From assembly GCF_013409255.1 (NCBI RefSeq), contig NZ_JACCAS010000001.1, positions 2,108,001 through 2,172,000 on the forward strand: DNA of 64,000 bases. The letters run 5' to 3'. Positions within the stretch are counted from its first letter, which is position 1, and every line of letters begins with the position of its first letter. The notes beneath the pieces were generated by a model. It ran no database searches and was not told the origin of the DNA. It saw nothing but the letters and a program-made list of their open reading frames with translations. This document shows, in pieces, positions 57,069-64,000 of the stretch. The stretch is from Paraburkholderia bryophila (GTDB lineage Bacteria > Pseudomonadota > Gammaproteobacteria > Burkholderiales > Burkholderiaceae). Position numbers and translations under genes: made by a program.

Positions 57069-57827
57069 ATGCGTCGCGCCCATCCCGACCGGATCAGACC
57101 GGGCAGTCGTATCGAGACGATACTCAAAAGCTTCATTACGTCAGGCCAGGTCAACGTCGCCGAACTGGCGCTGCTCTTCCACGTCAGTACGAAGACAATC
57201 AGGCGAGACATCAAGGGCACGCTGGGGTTCCTTCACCCTGAGCCAACACACGATGGCGGCTACCGGATCGACGCACGTCACCTCAATATCCTGACGAGTC
57301 GCGATCTTGAATTCTTCGTGGAGCAGGCTGGCATCGCGGGGCTCTTTCCAGTCGGCGGCATGAGTCTGTTCCGGCGACTGCACGACGGGACCTTGAAGCG
57401 GGCCTACGCCATTCAAGGCATACGCTTCGAAGATATGGCACAAAAGCGGCCCTTTTTCGCGGCTCTGGAACGGGCTATAGAAAAGCGCTTCATCGTAGAC
57501 GTACGCCACGCAAATACCGCTTTTCAGGGCTTTTCGCCCTACAAGCTGGTCAATCATGTCGGCACGTGGTTTGTCGTCGGCGTACACGGGGCACGCCTCA
57601 AGGCGTTGTCCATGGCGACGATCGAATCGATATCCGCTACCGCCCAGTCTTACGAGTACGACGACGCCATTTCGTCGCAGATCTTGCATGACCCTACGCT
57701 ATACGAAAGCACAGGCAATGTGTCTGTCGAACTACGGATATCCAGTACCATGGCCGAAGCTTTGGCCGGAACATCCCCCGATAAATCAGGTGAATGGATA
57801 CCGGCACATGTCAGGGTAAAAAAGTAG
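57069..57827 (+). CDS. HTH-WYL transcriptional regulator
   Basis: A 252-residue regulator. The N-terminal DeoR-like HTH (about 12-70) has ELALLFHVSTKTIRRDIKG. The middle and C-terminal part has a WYL-like fold with SPYKLVNHVGTWFVVGVH and RLKALSMATIESI. WYL proteins sense nucleic-acid ligands and often repress phage-defence genes until needed. It starts 3 bp after the YaaW-like gene, so the two are probably co-translated. The conserved Trp-Tyr-Leu triplet itself is degenerate (GTWFVVG). Confidence 0.83.
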   Translation: MRRAHPDRIRPGSRIETILKSFITSGQVNVAELALLFHVSTKTIRRDIKGTLGFLHPEPTHDGGYRIDARHLNILTSRDLEFFVEQAGIAGLFPVGGMSLFRRLHDGTLKRAYAIQGIRFEDMAQKRPFFAALERAIEKRFIVDVRHANTAFQGFSPYKLVNHVGTWFVVGVHGARLKALSMATIESISATAQSYEYDDAISSQILHDPTLYESTGNVSVELRISSTMAEALAGTSPDKSGEWIPAHVRVKK

Positions 57828-57857
57828 CTATTTATCTCTTTAAATTAGGATCACTAC

Positions 57858-58172
57858 ATGAGCTACCTAAAGAATCTTCTCAACGCAATCATTGGCAAAA
57901 CTACGGGAGAACCGGACCAACCATCCGCCTCGTCTGCGGCTCACTCGCACCCGATAGCAGAAGTGAAAACAGCAGCAAAGCCGGTACGGACAGACATTCC
58001 CGAACACGTTACAGCGCCATCGACAGGCGATCCGATCGCAAACGCCGTAAAGATCATCCGCAACATTAACGCCGAGAAGCCGGATAGCGACTACATTGGC
58101 TATGGTCCGAGACGAACCAATCTCTACCGCTCAAGAACCCGCAACCGGCAGCGCATGATGGCCGACAAGTAG
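57858..58172 (+). CDS. island hypothetical protein, 104 aa
   Basis: 104 residues with AGGA 7 bp before the ATG. The N-terminus MSYLKNLLNAIIG is an amphipathic helix. The middle is a disordered Ser/Pro/Ala linker, and the end is basic with GDPIANAVKIIRNI and YGPRRTNLYRSRTRNR. No known family. The PIANAV motif reappears in the 56-aa protein at 59172. It lies 30 bp after the WYL gene and may belong to the same transcript. Confidence 0.65.
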   Translation: MSYLKNLLNAIIGKTTGEPDQPSASSAAHSHPIAEVKTAAKPVRTDIPEHVTAPSTGDPIANAVKIIRNINAEKPDSDYIGYGPRRTNLYRSRTRNRQRMMADK

Positions 58173-58361
58173 GGAATACTGAAGTGGCGCACCGCAATAA
58201 ACGATTACCGTCGGCGGGACAAACCCTTTACCGGCACCGCGTATAACACTTCACTAATCGGGAAGGCGTATGCTGGCACGGTCACCGGATACTTCGTGCC
58301 GTCTCGTGATGCTTGAGACAGGTTATACATTGTCATCATCCGCCTTCTTCTCTTGTCAGCG

Positions 58362-58589
58362 ATGCATAAAGACATTACGTGTCGATGCTGGAAATGCACT
58401 CGGAAGCGATACGCCTTAGTACGTATGCGTGTCGCGACCGATCGTCTGATGCTCGCCAACTCGGAAATCGAGAAGACTCTTGCTACGCGCTGGGTGAACG
58501 CCTGGGCAAGTGCAATTGGCGATCTTTACTTTTCCGCGCTCACAGAAGAACGCCTGAACTCCACCGCCATCACCAGTAAGCCCACATAG
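58362..58589 (+). CDS. possible small Cys-motif protein, 75 aa
   Basis: MHKDITCRCWKCTRKRYALV begins with a CxCxxC cluster, possibly metal-binding. The rest looks helical (NSEIEKTLATRWVNAWASAIG). There is no SD, and an opposite-strand frame overlaps it, so it is only a candidate. Confidence 0.4.
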   Translation: MHKDITCRCWKCTRKRYALVRMRVATDRLMLANSEIEKTLATRWVNAWASAIGDLYFSALTEERLNSTAITSKPT

Positions 58590-58768
58590 ACACGACACGT
58601 CATTAGAGGCATCGACTACGCACGGCGCGCCATGCAGAGAATGCCTCGGCTGGGACGCGTATATTTTGCTGTTTCGTGTATCCGATTATTAAACATAACT
58701 ATAGACAGGCTCGACTCATGCAGAGCATCGCGCCTCCCCCGTTATTGTTTATTTAGTCAGGATATCCC

Positions 58769-59071
58769 ATGTACCTCCATCGCTATCACCTAGTCGATTC
58801 ACGCGCCCGATCCCAGATTGACCTTCAGAACCATCAGGCAGAAATACTGAGAGCATTTCGCTATGTCAGCTTCCTCGCCGGACGTATTACGGTCCTTGCG
58901 GACCGGTTCGAGTTCTGCACATCCCTACCGCTTACCCCCGCCGACGCCCGCAGTATGGGTCGCCAGATCGCAAGGTCAGCGACCACTCTCGCCTCACAGG
59001 CCGTCAAGGTCTACGTATCACATTCGGGTACCGCGCCGAAATCGACACAGTTGTTCAAGCGCCGACCGTAA
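58769..59071 (+). CDS. island hypothetical protein, 100 aa
   Basis: 100 residues with AGGA at good spacing before the ATG. It starts MYLHRYHLVDSRARSQIDLQ. The central part is a hydrophobic/helical block (FRYVSFLAGRITVLADRFEF), followed by a basic Ser/Arg/Lys-rich end. No family recognised. It is one of several short genes in a row, each with its own SD. Confidence 0.6.
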   Translation: MYLHRYHLVDSRARSQIDLQNHQAEILRAFRYVSFLAGRITVLADRFEFCTSLPLTPADARSMGRQIARSATTLASQAVKVYVSHSGTAPKSTQLFKRRP

Positions 59072-59171
59072 CAAACGGCATTTCAGGCAGACATTCTTCT
59101 TTTGAGGCTTACCGTGAGCCGCCCCCTAACCTGCCATGGTTAGGCGTAATTTCCTCAATCGAAGGATTCTC

Positions 59172-59342
59172 ATGATCCACATCTCAGGCAATCGCAGCAG
59201 ACCCCAACGTTCACGTTCGCGCTCCCGTTCCTCGAACGGACGCATCATCAACATCGACAGCGGTCCCATCGCCAACACTGTTCGGCGTGCCGTATTTCCC
59301 AAGGAACTGAGCTTTGGGGTCTTTTTCAGTTACCAGCGTTAA
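59172..59342 (+). CDS. small Arg/Ser-rich island protein, 56 aa
   Basis: 56 residues from ATG 59172 with AAGGA 7 bp upstream. The N-terminal half is an Arg-Ser run (RSRPQRSRSRSRSS), probably nucleic-acid binding. The second half has INIDSGPIANTVRRAV and ends SFGVFFSYQR. The SGPIANTV piece resembles GDPIANAV of the 104-aa protein. No family known. Confidence 0.6.
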   Translation: MIHISGNRSRPQRSRSRSRSSNGRIINIDSGPIANTVRRAVFPKELSFGVFFSYQR

Positions 59343-59415
59343 TCCCCGTTAATCCCGCTTCTCCACGCAGCACAGCGCGTCGATCCCCGGTCGAACGCCT
59401 CTCTCTCCCTTATAT

Positions 59416-59452
59416 CCCTGATGGCCCAAGCGGCCATCAGGGTCACCTTTTT
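59416..59452 (+). terminator. hairpin terminator inside the small-gene run
   Basis: A perfect 11-bp stem CCCTGATGGCC (59416-59426) / GGCCATCAGGG (59432-59442), 5-base loop, then TCACCTTTTT. It separates the 56-aa gene from the 182-aa gene. Confidence 0.75.
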
Positions 59453-59479
59453 GCCATTCCATCTGCATAGGAAATTGCC

Positions 59480-60028
59480 ATGACCCAACCGTCCGAATCG
59501 AACCTGCTTCTCTTACGTAGCGCCAGTGCCCGTAAGGTCGGCACACGATCGACAGGCAGCATCCAGTATGTCCTGCTCTGCGATTCGGCTCACGAAAGCC
59601 TTTACATCAGGATCGCCTGCAACGAGGGAGGCGGCTATTTCTCTAAAGAAATAGTGCCGTTTACCCGGGCGAAGGAATGCGTCTCCGGCTTTAGTCCCGA
59701 CAGGGCCATCCCGTCGAAGGTGTTCGCGCCAGCTTTCATTGGCCGCTCCAGTAACAACGCCGGGTTTCTTGCGGCCATCCTGCGTGCCGAGGAATTGCTC
59801 GCCGCCGCGCCGGGTACCGATTTTCAGCACGTTGTAACCGGTGACTGGAACGAATGGGAAGCAACCGCCCTGAAACTCGACGGCACACCGATACCCGCCG
59901 TTGAGGCTCCGATCGGGTCAGACGATGGCGCGCAATCCGAAAACGCATCGAACGATCGTCCGGAACATACGGAACATACAAAGCCCGAAAAAGGGCGAAA
60001 AGCACCTCGAAGCGGTGGCAGTCGATGA
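59480..60028 (+). CDS. island hypothetical protein, 182 aa
   Basis: 182 residues. The N-terminal two-thirds look folded (GSIQYVLLCDSAHESLYIRI, then FQHVVTGDWNEWEATALKL near residue 120). The last 40 residues are acidic then basic and disordered (EHTEHTKPEKGRKAPRSG). Composition suggests a cytoplasmic protein of a mobile element. No family recognised. The next gene starts 13 bp later, so they form an operon. Confidence 0.65.
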   Translation: MTQPSESNLLLLRSASARKVGTRSTGSIQYVLLCDSAHESLYIRIACNEGGGYFSKEIVPFTRAKECVSGFSPDRAIPSKVFAPAFIGRSSNNAGFLAAILRAEELLAAAPGTDFQHVVTGDWNEWEATALKLDGTPIPAVEAPIGSDDGAQSENASNDRPEHTEHTKPEKGRKAPRSGGSR

Positions 60029-60040
60029 ATGGAGGCAAGC

Positions 60041-60619
60041 ATGCATCAAGGCCTCAAAGTGATCGAAAACAGCGTGAATCGGCACCTGCTACCGCGCATC
60101 AGCAGCGCCGACGCTTTCTCGCCCATGTTCCGGGACGCGCTCATGTCCGCTCAGCCTCACGCGGACAGCAATATTCCTCTTGCCGCACTACTTAGGGACT
60201 ACTGCGCCGAGTACGAAATATGGCCCGACAACATTGCCGCCTGTCTGGCATTGCTGCGCACAGGCTGGTGCATGTTGCACACCGGAAGCCCAGTTTTCAT
60301 GATGGGCTATTCCGTGACAAGGCAACGCTTTATCGCCAGTGCGGACACAGAGACGCCCGATGGCTGGACCGGGCTTACTGAATCCATCGCCACTCTCCTC
60401 CTCCTTCTGCTGGCCTCAGAAGAGCACGACCTTCCCGAGCATGTTGACGCCTGGGGCGTAATCCGGTTCAGGGACTTAGCGCTATTCGAGTTTCAGGCGC
60501 AGGACGAAACAACAGCCGCCCGCTACCGCAACTACCTCATCGGCAATCGTAGCGACCTGGACGAGTACGAACAGCGGTGCGCCCGCTCGTTCGCCCGCAT
60601 CCGGGATTACATGCGTTAG
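60041..60619 (+). CDS. island hypothetical protein, 192 aa
   Basis: 192 residues from ATG 60041, chosen because GGAGG (60031-60035) lies 5 bp upstream; an in-frame ATG at 60029 has none. It is mainly helical with a Leu-rich segment (ESIATLLLLLLASEEHDLPE) and a charged C-terminus (NYLIGNRSDLDEYEQRCAR). No family known. It follows the 182-aa gene directly. Confidence 0.65.
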   Translation: MHQGLKVIENSVNRHLLPRISSADAFSPMFRDALMSAQPHADSNIPLAALLRDYCAEYEIWPDNIAACLALLRTGWCMLHTGSPVFMMGYSVTRQRFIASADTETPDGWTGLTESIATLLLLLLASEEHDLPEHVDAWGVIRFRDLALFEFQAQDETTAARYRNYLIGNRSDLDEYEQRCARSFARIRDYMR

Positions 60620-60657
60620 CCCCGCTTTCTGGGTTCTTACTAACATTGGAGGTACGC

Positions 60658-60849
60658 ATGACTTCACAGCAAACATTGACGGATGGGGAACGCAAGGTAG
60701 TCGCATCGTTAGACAGCAACCAGCGTGAGTTTTTCGAGGAGCGGGCAGCCATCATCGAAGAAGGCGATGGTGTGCCTCGAATCGAAGCAGAGCGTCAGGC
60801 GCTACTGCTCACCTGTCGCTGGTTCGACTTGCGGCCGCCAGCCGCATAG
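60658..60849 (+). CDS. small acidic island protein, 63 aa
   Basis: 63 residues with an excellent SD (TTGGAGG, 6-bp spacing). It contains EERAAIIEEGDGVPRIEAER, a pattern I have seen at the ends of plasmid and island replication-associated proteins (ERAAI-E-x-G-x-x-R-x-EAE). This is only an impression. It is the last gene before the integrase leader. Confidence 0.65.
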   Translation: MTSQQTLTDGERKVVASLDSNQREFFEERAAIIEEGDGVPRIEAERQALLLTCRWFDLRPPAA

Positions 60850-61074
60850 ATAGCGCGTCGCAATGCGGGGAGTGGAGGGAGTGGACGCACAAAACTCGCC
60901 ACCGGGCACGTGCCGACCGGAATTTACCCGGACAGCAGCGCAGCAGCACTTCCCGCCAGCAGTCCACCAATTCCCATCCCGCCGCATTTGTAACAAGTTG
61001 TAACTAATTCTGGCACTTGAAGGCGTTTTGAGACCCACGTTTTTCAGAATCGGGAGGCTGGTCAAACAGGCAGG

Positions 61075-61096
61075 TTCCGGTGGAGTTCCACCGGAA
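61075..61096. other. perfect 9-bp hairpin TTCCGGTGG/CCACCGGAA
   Basis: Stem 61075-61083 with 61088-61096, loop AGTT. No T-run follows on either strand, so it is not a classical terminator. It is a possible protein-binding or origin structure. Confidence 0.6.
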
Positions 61097-61171
61097 AAAC
61101 TTGATAAGTAATGCGATTTAATTTTAAAAAAGCCACCTATATACCGGAGATATTGCGCAAAAAACCGGGGC

Positions 61172-61199
61172 TTGAATATTTTTACTGTGTACGTAGAAT
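61172..61199 (+). promoter_or_regulatory. sigma70-like promoter for the integrase leader
   Basis: -35 TTGAAT (61172-61177), 16-bp spacer, -10 TAGAAT (61194-61199). A transcript from here would have a leader of about 275 bases before the integrase ATG. Confidence 0.55.
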
Positions 61200-61256
61200 C
61201 CGTCCCGTCGATGCAGCAAACCGCGTTGAACACAACAGAAATCCCGCAATGGCGGA

Positions 61257-61310
61257 GGTCACAGGACGACGGGTAGTTCTTCGTCAGTTCCTGTGACCGC
61301 TCTTTAACAA
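61257..61310 (+). promoter_or_regulatory. leader inverted repeat plus boxA-like antitermination element
   Basis: A perfect 10-bp inverted repeat GGTCACAGGA (61257-61266) / TCCTGTGACC (61289-61298) is followed after zero bases by GCTCTTTAACAA (61299-61310), which equals the boxA core bound by NusB-S10. A hairpin next to boxA in a leader is the general layout of antitermination sites, although in phage nut sites boxA precedes the hairpin. Confidence 0.5.
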
Positions 61311-61464
61311 TTCGTACGCAGATTGAACCTGTAGGGCGCACCGGTCAGACGGCGGCGATTACCGGTTTCGTGGTAGCTCTTCCCATATGGTAATCGTCAC
61401 TATCCTCTAATCCATCCAGATACCGGATCGGACCTTACGAGAGGTTCAATCAACGTATAATGTA

Positions 61465-61479
61465 TATAGGACTCCTATA
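61465..61479. promoter_or_regulatory. 15-bp palindrome at the integrase start
   Basis: TATAGGACTCCTATA: two perfect 7-bp arms around a single C. It ends 3 bp before the integrase ATG, just after a TATAAT (61456-61461), and it covers the place of the SD. A repressor bound here would block transcription or translation. Confidence 0.6.
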
Positions 61480-61482
61480 ACA

Positions 61483-62631
61483 ATGTCTAAAAAACTCGCG
61501 TTTACCAAACGCATCGTATCTGCGCTCGTCCACGATGGCCCCGGAAAATCAACCGAGTTCTCAGATTCGACCACTATTGGCCTGAAGCTCGAGGTGTACC
61601 CTTCCAGTAGAAAGATCTGGTTCTTTCGCTATACATTCGAAGGCCGAAAACGGGCCGTGCGGATCGGCGAATACCCGGCGATTGATCTGGACGAAGCACG
61701 ATCAACCGCTTACCAGCATCGTGCAGACGTGGATCGGGGAATCAATCCGGCCGACGAAAAGCGGGCCAGACGTGAGGAGTTGACATTCCGTCAGTACGCT
61801 GACGACGTCTATATCCCTCACGCACAGGTCCACAAGAAGTCAGCCAAAGACGATATCGCCAAGCTTCACCTTCACATCTACAAGGTGTTTGGAGATCGGA
61901 AGCTATCGGCCGTGACCAAACAGGAGATTTCCACTTACCACGGGCAGGTCAAGCAGTCGCATAGTCCGGCATACGCCAATCGGCATCTCGCACTCATCAA
62001 GCGGATGCTGGGGCTGGCCGTGGAGTGGGGCTACCTGACTGCCAACGCGGCGCATGGAATCAAGCTCTTCAGGGAAGAGAACTGTCGTGAGACGTTTCTC
62101 TCCAAAGACGAAGCCAAGCGCCTTGTCGATGCCATGGCGAGCGATTCGAACCCGATCGCCTGTGCGGCATTGAAGATCATGTTACTGACGGGTGTACGCC
62201 GTCAGGAAGCCCTGTCGGCACGCTGGGTCAACGTCGATCTGGACGCCGGGATCTGGCTGCTTCCGAATACCAAAGCCCGAAAGCCCCGTCAGGTTGTACT
62301 CAGCGATGCGGCGCAGCAGGTACTTCATCATCTCCAGGCCAGCGCGATCAATTCTCCGTATGTATTCCCGGGCCGAGACCCGACGAAGCCGCTCTGTGAC
62401 CCGAAGAAAACACTTCGGCGCTTACTGGCCGCAGCAGGTATCACCAAGCCGTTCCGCATTCACGACACACGGCATTCATTTGCGTCCCTGCTGATCGCGG
62501 ACGGCACACCCCTGTACACCGTACAGAAGCTTTTGGGCCATGCTCAATCAAGTACCACCGAGCGTTACGCGCATCTGTCGCAGGGCAACCTGCGTGCAGG
62601 TGTCGAAGCCATTGGCCAGATGCTTGGCTAA
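61483..62631 (+). CDS. int: tyrosine-type integrase, P4/DUF4102 type
   Basis: A 382-residue site-specific recombinase. The N-terminal DUF4102 arm-binding domain (about 1-95) has GLKLEVYPSSRKIWFFRY and GRKRAVRIGEYPAI. The core-binding SAM-like domain spans about 100-190. In the catalytic domain Arg239 lies in LTGVRRQEAL, His327/Arg330 in HDTRHSF, and Tyr362 in TTERYAHLS. All active-site residues are intact. Unlike typical P4-like islands it is not next to the tRNA (8.8 kb away), so the true attachment site may be elsewhere. Confidence 0.93.
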   Translation: MSKKLAFTKRIVSALVHDGPGKSTEFSDSTTIGLKLEVYPSSRKIWFFRYTFEGRKRAVRIGEYPAIDLDEARSTAYQHRADVDRGINPADEKRARREELTFRQYADDVYIPHAQVHKKSAKDDIAKLHLHIYKVFGDRKLSAVTKQEISTYHGQVKQSHSPAYANRHLALIKRMLGLAVEWGYLTANAAHGIKLFREENCRETFLSKDEAKRLVDAMASDSNPIACAALKIMLLTGVRRQEALSARWVNVDLDAGIWLLPNTKARKPRQVVLSDAAQQVLHHLQASAINSPYVFPGRDPTKPLCDPKKTLRRLLAAAGITKPFRIHDTRHSFASLLIADGTPLYTVQKLLGHAQSSTTERYAHLSQGNLRAGVEAIGQMLG

Positions 62632-62642
62632 TGCCATTTCCC

Positions 62643-62666
62643 TGCCCCTCTTCCGGGGCATTTTTT
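62643..62666 (+). terminator. Rho-independent terminator after the integrase
   Basis: TGCCCC (62643-62648), 6-base loop, GGGGCA (62655-62660) and six T. It lies 12 bp past the integrase stop and 43 bp before the primase gene. Confidence 0.85.
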
Positions 62667-62708
62667 CAGCAACTTTATGTTTTTTAAAAACCAAAGGATC
62701 ATCACATC

Positions 62709-64000
62709 ATGCCAACAGCAGAATCCGAACTACAGACAGAACCCGAGCTAAATACAGATTCAAAACTGGAAGACGCACTGACGGATGAGGGCGAAGACGA
62801 CACAGACGAAGGACGCTACCCGTTCTCGTTCTTCACTGGATATCAGCAAACACAAGGCTTCCAAACGGGGTATCTGTCGCTAGAGGAAATCTTTTCTTAC
62901 TTTGCGGACAAACACAATCGCGAAGAGCGCCAGGAGAAGGATGGCGCGTCATTCAATTTGAATCTCTATCGTGATAAGCGAGAGAGAAAAACGATAAACA
63001 TCGTGGAAACCGGCGGAATCATCATCGACATTGACGAGCTTGATCCAGATGCGTTGGCTGGCTTACTTGAAAAAGTTGGCCAGTACAAATCGATCTGCTA
63101 CACGACGTATAGCCACACGCCGAAAGCGCCGCGTTTGCGTTTGATCTTTCCACTAGCGACAGCAATCTCGCCTGAAAGCTACAGGGAGCAAGCGTTAAGG
63201 GTAGTACATCATCTCGGCGTCGAGTGCGACATCTGTTCGTCTGCCGTGAACCAGATTTACCATACGCCGTCGAATCCGCCGGGAACGCTGGACGATCACT
63301 TCGTCTGCACGTACCCCGATTCGGATTTTCTCGATCCAGCGACTTTACCACCCGCACCGCCAAAACGGACCCAGCGTAAGGGCTCCAAAACCGATCGTGA
63401 AGAAAAACAGTTAAACCTGTTCAAGCTCGCGGATGACATCATCGAAGGCCATTTTGACGGTCATATCCAGTCCGTTGCTCAGGAACTGTTCGAATACGGC
63501 GACGGATACTGGCAATGTGCCGAGCCGAACGTTCTCGCGAAACGGCTTTCCGAACTGCCCGAGGTCGATGGCGTTCTCACGTCTGCCGCACAACTGGATG
63601 GCCTGCTGCGGGCGTTAAAGGTGCGAGCAGCGGTGGCCGAGTTTCCTGAGGCGACGCCGATGACGGTCAATGTCCGCAACGGCGTGCTCGATCTAAATAC
63701 GGGTACGCTAGAACCACATGCGCCAAATCATTTTCACCGGAACCAGCTTGCCGTCGATTTCGACCCTAGTAGCGAATGTCCTCGCTGGATGCAGGTACTG
63801 GACGAGGTTTTCGCGCACGATACAGATCGTGACGCGAAGGTCCGCTTCCTGCAGGAATGGCTCGGCTATCTGTTGATGCCCTCCGCCATTTACCAGAAGA
63901 TGCTCTGGATGGTCGGCTCCGGCGCGAACGGCAAAAACGTTGTTCTGGATGTCATGGCGAACGTACTCGGCGAAGCGAACTGCACGTCGATGGCGCTCAA
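62709..64000 (+). CDS. AEP primase / SF3 helicase, 3' end outside the window
   Basis: At least 430 residues, cut by the window edge; start ATG 62709 with AAAGGA 11 bp upstream. An acidic N-terminal tail (about 1-35) is followed by a primase domain with the metal-binding IIIDIDELD (Asp107, Asp109) and SHTPKAPRLRLIFPL. A D5_N-type region follows, with FPEATPMTVNVRNGVLDLNT and LQEWLGYLLMP. The Walker A GSGANGKN starts at residue 403 (Lys409) and opens the helicase domain. This is the P4 alpha / plasmid primase-helicase architecture, so the element probably can replicate. Confidence 0.9.
   Translation, partial: MPTAESELQTEPELNTDSKLEDALTDEGEDDTDEGRYPFSFFTGYQQTQGFQTGYLSLEEIFSYFADKHNREERQEKDGASFNLNLYRDKRERKTINIVETGGIIIDIDELDPDALAGLLEKVGQYKSICYTTYSHTPKAPRLRLIFPLATAISPESYREQALRVVHHLGVECDICSSAVNQIYHTPSNPPGTLDDHFVCTYPDSDFLDPATLPPAPPKRTQRKGSKTDREEKQLNLFKLADDIIEGHFDGHIQSVAQELFEYGDGYWQCAEPNVLAKRLSELPEVDGVLTSAAQLDGLLRALKVRAAVAEFPEATPMTVNVRNGVLDLNTGTLEPHAPNHFHRNQLAVDFDPSSECPRWMQVLDEVFAHDTDRDAKVRFLQEWLGYLLMPSAIYQKMLWMVGSGANGKNVVLDVMANVLGEANCTSMAL

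Larger units (their letters stand above)
60850..61482. other. 633-bp non-coding region upstream of the integrase
   Basis: No gene. It holds a 10-bp-spaced direct repeat of TTGTAAC (60988 and 60998), a perfect 9-bp hairpin (61075-61096), an A+T-rich block (61105-61185), a sigma70-like promoter, a 10-bp inverted repeat, a boxA-like sequence and a 15-bp palindrome. It may be the replication origin and/or control region of the mobile element. Confidence 0.5.

Noticed and set aside
58205..58333. Short minus-strand frame (MYNLSQASRDG...) opposite the small Cys-motif gene
   Set aside because: Protein-like but very short, no clear SD, against the direction of all neighbours; cannot be separated from chance.
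52615..62631. tRNA-Lys 3' end as proven attachment site of the integrase
   Set aside because: I found no second copy of the tRNA 3' end in the window and the integrase is far from the tRNA, so this stays a hypothesis only.

Overview
The window is GC-rich chromosomal DNA from a beta-proteobacterium that looks like Burkholderiaceae, most likely Paraburkholderia. The evidence is the gene families, the glyA-nrdR and ybgC-tolQRAB-pal-cpoB arrangement, and the catabolic and transport gene content. No species can be named from the sequence alone. About 52.7 kb is ordinary core or metabolic sequence. The last 11 kb, after a tRNA-Lys gene, is accessory DNA.

Layout. At 0.2-5.6 kb there is a LysR regulator upstream of an HMG-CoA lyase, a class III CoA-transferase and an MFS permease, probably one organic-acid catabolic unit. 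At 5.9-12.7 kb there are exporters (LysE, TauE), a BON-domain periplasmic protein, an orphan membrane-anchored TAXI binding protein, a DsbA-family isomerase and a LysR regulator. At 12.7-17.3 kb is xdhABC (xanthine dehydrogenase), with an XdhC that shows only its Rossmann half. It is followed by a YfcJ-like MFS protein and a class V aminotransferase. At 20.4-25.7 kb an aspartate 4-decarboxylase sits with two AspT-type antiporters (aspartate:alanine exchange). At 26-31 kb are ldhA, a small protein recalling plasmid fertility-inhibition factors, and two MFS exporters. At 30.8-34.9 kb is a homogentisate operon (MFS-hmgA-fahA). At 35.2-38.1 kb are a degenerate EAL protein and a divergent iclR/gcdH pair, and similar palindromes occur upstream of both the hmg operon and gcdH. 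At 38.3-43.6 kb are a 1-Cys peroxiredoxin, an ElaB/YqjE-like envelope cluster and an overlapping minor-pilin operon without pilY1. At 43.8-52.4 kb are nrdR, glyA, ydfG and the Tol-Pal operon.

Accessory region (52.7-64 kb). A tRNA-Lys(UUU) gene with a consensus promoter is followed by a BsuBI/PstI-family restriction-modification pair. Next come a two-gene unit (YaaW/UPF0174-like protein plus an HTH-WYL regulator) and a run of small genes of unknown function. The region ends with a P4-type tyrosine integrase and an AEP-primase/SF3-helicase that runs off the window. The 5' leader of the integrase holds a putative sigma70 promoter, a 10-bp inverted repeat, an exact boxA-like sequence and a perfect 15-bp palindrome. 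A Rho-independent terminator separates integrase from primase. These signals suggest regulated, possibly antitermination-dependent, expression of the mobile element. The YaaW-WYL unit beside an R-M system is the best candidate for an undescribed (perhaps defence-related) module.
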